Below are positions 29,559 through 31,389 of a stretch of 31,389 nucleotides of DNA, one piece after another (within the stretch, counting starts at the first letter, position 1; every line of letters begins with the position of its first letter). The stretch is from CAZPMO01 sp964587515 (GTDB lineage Bacteria; Pseudomonadota; Alphaproteobacteria; MPNO01). The DNA is taken from assembly GCA_964587515.1 (NCBI GenBank), contig CAZPMO010000039.1, positions 1 through 31,389 on the forward strand, written 5' to 3'. The translations under genes and the position numbers were made by a program. Below the pieces are notes generated by a model. It was not told where the DNA came from, made no database searches, and worked only from the letters and a program-made list of their open reading frames with translations.

Positions 29559-30387
29559 CAAAAGCGCCGCGGTCGAGCGGGCCGAGGCGTATTACGACAG
29601 TGCCGAGGCCGACGCGTTCTATCAGACCGTCTGGGGCGGACAGGACATCCATATCGGCATCTATCGCGACGATGACGAGCCCATCGCGGCCGCAAGCCGG
29701 CGGACGGTGGAAACCATGGCGGCGCGGCTCGCGCGGACCGAAAAGACGACGCGAATCCTCGATCTCGGCGCCGGCTATGGCGGCTCGGCGCGTTATCTCG
29801 CCGAGCGCTTCGGATGCCCGGTGACCTGCCTCAATCTCAGCGAAACCCAGAACGCGCTCAACGAACAGCTCACCGGGGAAGCCGGGCTCACCGAGCTTGT
29901 CCGCGTCGTGCACGGCGATTTCGAGAATATCCCCGAAGCCGACGACAGCTACGACATTGTCTGGTCGCAGGATGCGATCCTGCACAGCGGCAACCGCGGC
30001 CGCGTGCTCGACGAGGTTCGCCGCGTGCTGGTCGATGATGGCCAGTTCATCTTTACCGACCCGATGCAGTCGGACGAATGTCCCGACGGCGTGCTGCAAC
30101 CCATTCTCGACCGGATCCAGCTGTCGACGCTCGCGTCGTTTAAATTCTATCGGACCGAACTCGAAAATCGTGGTTTTCGCGAAGCGGCGACCGAGCCCTT
30201 GACCGATCAGCTCAGGACCCATTATTGGCGCGTCGGTCAGAATTTGAAGAACAATTACGACGCCGCCGTCGACCGGTCGGGAAAGACCTATGTCGATAAC
30301 ATGATCAAGGGATTGCAGCACTGGGTCGACGGTGCCGACCGGGGCTATCTCGCCTGGGGCATCATGGACTTTCGACGGGCCGCGTAG
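29551..30387 (+). CDS. Sarcosine/dimethylglycine N-methyltransferase
   Basis: 278 residues, matching the known SDMT size (~279). It adds the second and third methyl groups, making glycine betaine from sarcosine and dimethylglycine with S-adenosylmethionine. The N-terminal AEAYYDSAEADAFYQTVWGG and QDIHIGIY are typical of the family. Motif I is ILDLGAGYGGSARYLAERFG (~68-87), then CLNLSETQN. WSQDAILHSGNR and FIFTDPMQSD follow in the usual places. The start ATG lies within the end of the preceding gene (overlap ATGAATGA), which gives translational coupling. The stop is 35 bp before the BCCT transporter gene, so all three form one osmoprotection operon. Confidence 0.9.
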   Translation: MNDKSAAVERAEAYYDSAEADAFYQTVWGGQDIHIGIYRDDDEPIAAASRRTVETMAARLARTEKTTRILDLGAGYGGSARYLAERFGCPVTCLNLSETQNALNEQLTGEAGLTELVRVVHGDFENIPEADDSYDIVWSQDAILHSGNRGRVLDEVRRVLVDDGQFIFTDPMQSDECPDGVLQPILDRIQLSTLASFKFYRTELENRGFREAATEPLTDQLRTHYWRVGQNLKNNYDAAVDRSGKTYVDNMIKGLQHWVDGADRGYLAWGIMDFRRAA

Positions 30388-30422
30388 ATCGGCGCCCCGA
30401 TCGGGGCCGGGGGAGCACGACC

Positions 30423-31389
30423 ATGCCGCAGCGATACCAAACTGATTACCGGGCCGGCCAGGATAATCTGCATAAATTCGGGATGGATATTCACCACCCG
30501 GTGTTCTGGGTGGCGGCGGTCCTGATTCTGGTGTTCGTCCTCGGCACCCTGATGGCGCCGGGACCGGCAAAGGGGTTGTTCGACGGCGCCAAGGGCTGGT
30601 CGATCGCCTATTTCGACTGGCTGTTCATGGTCGGCGGCAACGTTTTCGTGCTGTTTTGTCTGGTCCTCATTTTCCTGCCGCTGGGCAAAATTCGCATCGG
30701 GGGTATCGACGCCAGGCCGGAGTTTTCCAGGCTGTCCTGGTTCGCAATGCTGTTCGCAGCCGGCATGGGGATCGGGCTGATGTTCTGGAGCGTCGCCGAG
30801 CCGACCGCGTATTACACCGCCTGGTACGGCACGCCGCTCAACGCTCCGCCCAGAACGCCGGCGGGCGCGGACGCGGCATTGGGCGCGACCATGTTTCATT
30901 GGGGCCTCCACCCGTGGGCCATATACGCGGTGGTCGGGCTGTCGCTTGCTTTTTTCACTTACAACAAGGGCCTGCCGCTGACCATCCGCTCCGGTTTCTT
31001 TCCGCTTATGAAGGACCGGTCATGGGGCTGGTTCGGTCACGCGATCGATATCATCGCCGTGCTGGCGACGATCTTCGGCCTTGCGACCTCGCTCGGCTTC
31101 GGCGCCCGCCAGGCGGCGAGTGGTCTGAAATTCCTGTTCGGGATCGACGCCGGAATGGGAACCCAGGTCGCCATCATCATCGGCGTCACCGCGATCGCCG
31201 TCATCTCGGTCGTGCGCGGCCTCCAGGGCGGCGTCAAGGTGCTGAGCAACTTAAATATGGGGCTCGCCGCGTTACTGCTGGCGTTCGTTATCATCGTTGG
31301 ACCGACGCTCGCTATCCTGGCCGCGATGGGGACCGCGGCCACGAGCTATTTCGAGAACATCATCCCGCTCAGCAACTGGATCGGCCGGG
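30423..31389 (+). CDS. BCCT-family (betaine/carnitine/choline) transporter, 3' end outside the window
   Basis: 322 codons are visible and the frame is open at the window end; members usually have 500-650 residues. The start ATG follows GGGGGA by 7 nt. Hydrophobic segments begin at ~27 (HPVFWVAAVLILVFVLGTLM), ~60, and ~100, where AAGMGIGLMFWSVAEP carries the family's glycine-rich motif. WGLHPWAIYAVVGLSLAFF, a TIFGLATSLGFGARQ segment and GLQGGVKVLSNLNMGLAALL follow as in OpuD/BetP-type carriers. It should import betaine or a related compatible solute with Na+ or H+. It lies 35 bp behind the two betaine-synthesis genes, so uptake and synthesis appear to be controlled together by the leader upstream. 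Confidence 0.92.
   Translation, partial: MPQRYQTDYRAGQDNLHKFGMDIHHPVFWVAAVLILVFVLGTLMAPGPAKGLFDGAKGWSIAYFDWLFMVGGNVFVLFCLVLIFLPLGKIRIGGIDARPEFSRLSWFAMLFAAGMGIGLMFWSVAEPTAYYTAWYGTPLNAPPRTPAGADAALGATMFHWGLHPWAIYAVVGLSLAFFTYNKGLPLTIRSGFFPLMKDRSWGWFGHAIDIIAVLATIFGLATSLGFGARQAASGLKFLFGIDAGMGTQVAIIIGVTAIAVISVVRGLQGGVKVLSNLNMGLAALLLAFVIIVGPTLAILAAMGTAATSYFENIIPLSNWIGR

Overview
The window looks like a scaffold from a marine, probably halotolerant alphaproteobacterium, perhaps a Rhodospirillales-like lineage assembled from a metagenome. The evidence is a GcrA cell-cycle regulator, GC-rich codon use, a glycine/sarcosine to dimethylglycine methyltransferase pair followed by a BCCT transporter (glycine betaine synthesis and uptake), and a 10-N assembly gap at 2780-2789.

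Layout. Positions 1-1013 hold the end of a molybdenum hydroxylase operon (small Fe-S and FAD subunits). Positions 1033-2720 carry a cation-diffusion-facilitator efflux protein and an alpha/beta hydrolase on the minus strand, followed by tRNA-Val(CAC). Positions 2992-7153 carry a DUF3108 protein, then glmU and glmS, which supply UDP-GlcNAc. About 9.6 kb of AT-richer, gene-poor DNA (7147-16754) begins exactly at the glmS stop codon. It holds two broken serine-recombinase copies, remnants of IS5, IS3 and IS1380 transposases, ends of Sel1, MORN and YwqK-type secreted repeat proteins, and three intact-looking genes: a FecR-domain protein, an outer-membrane barrel protein and a CHASE2 adenylate cyclase. 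The right edge of this block carries what looks like the original last codons of glmS, so I read it as a decayed genomic island integrated at the 3' end of glmS.

Right of the island, GC-rich chromosome resumes. Positions 16799-22933 hold a probable catabolic cluster: two 4,5-dihydroxyphthalate-decarboxylase-like proteins, a carboxymuconolactone-decarboxylase-family protein, a DUF1353 protein, an alpha/beta hydrolase with a cysteine nucleophile, a luciferase-like flavin monooxygenase and a cupin. A 263-bp palindromic element sits inside the stop codon of one decarboxylase-like gene and splits what was a tight operon. Positions 22930-28321 hold a small protein, a DksA/TraR zinc-finger protein, GcrA, an SRAP/YedK peptidase and a large PAS hybrid histidine kinase. 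Positions 28463-31389 hold a promoter, a long structured leader with a terminator-like hairpin just before the start codon, the two betaine methyltransferases, and a BCCT transporter cut by the window end.

The points most worth a second look are the glmS-3' island and its paired ends, the repeated promoter module that appears to drive leaderless secreted repeat proteins, the FecR/barrel/CHASE2-cyclase set, the TA-flanked palindromic element, and the betaine-operon leader.
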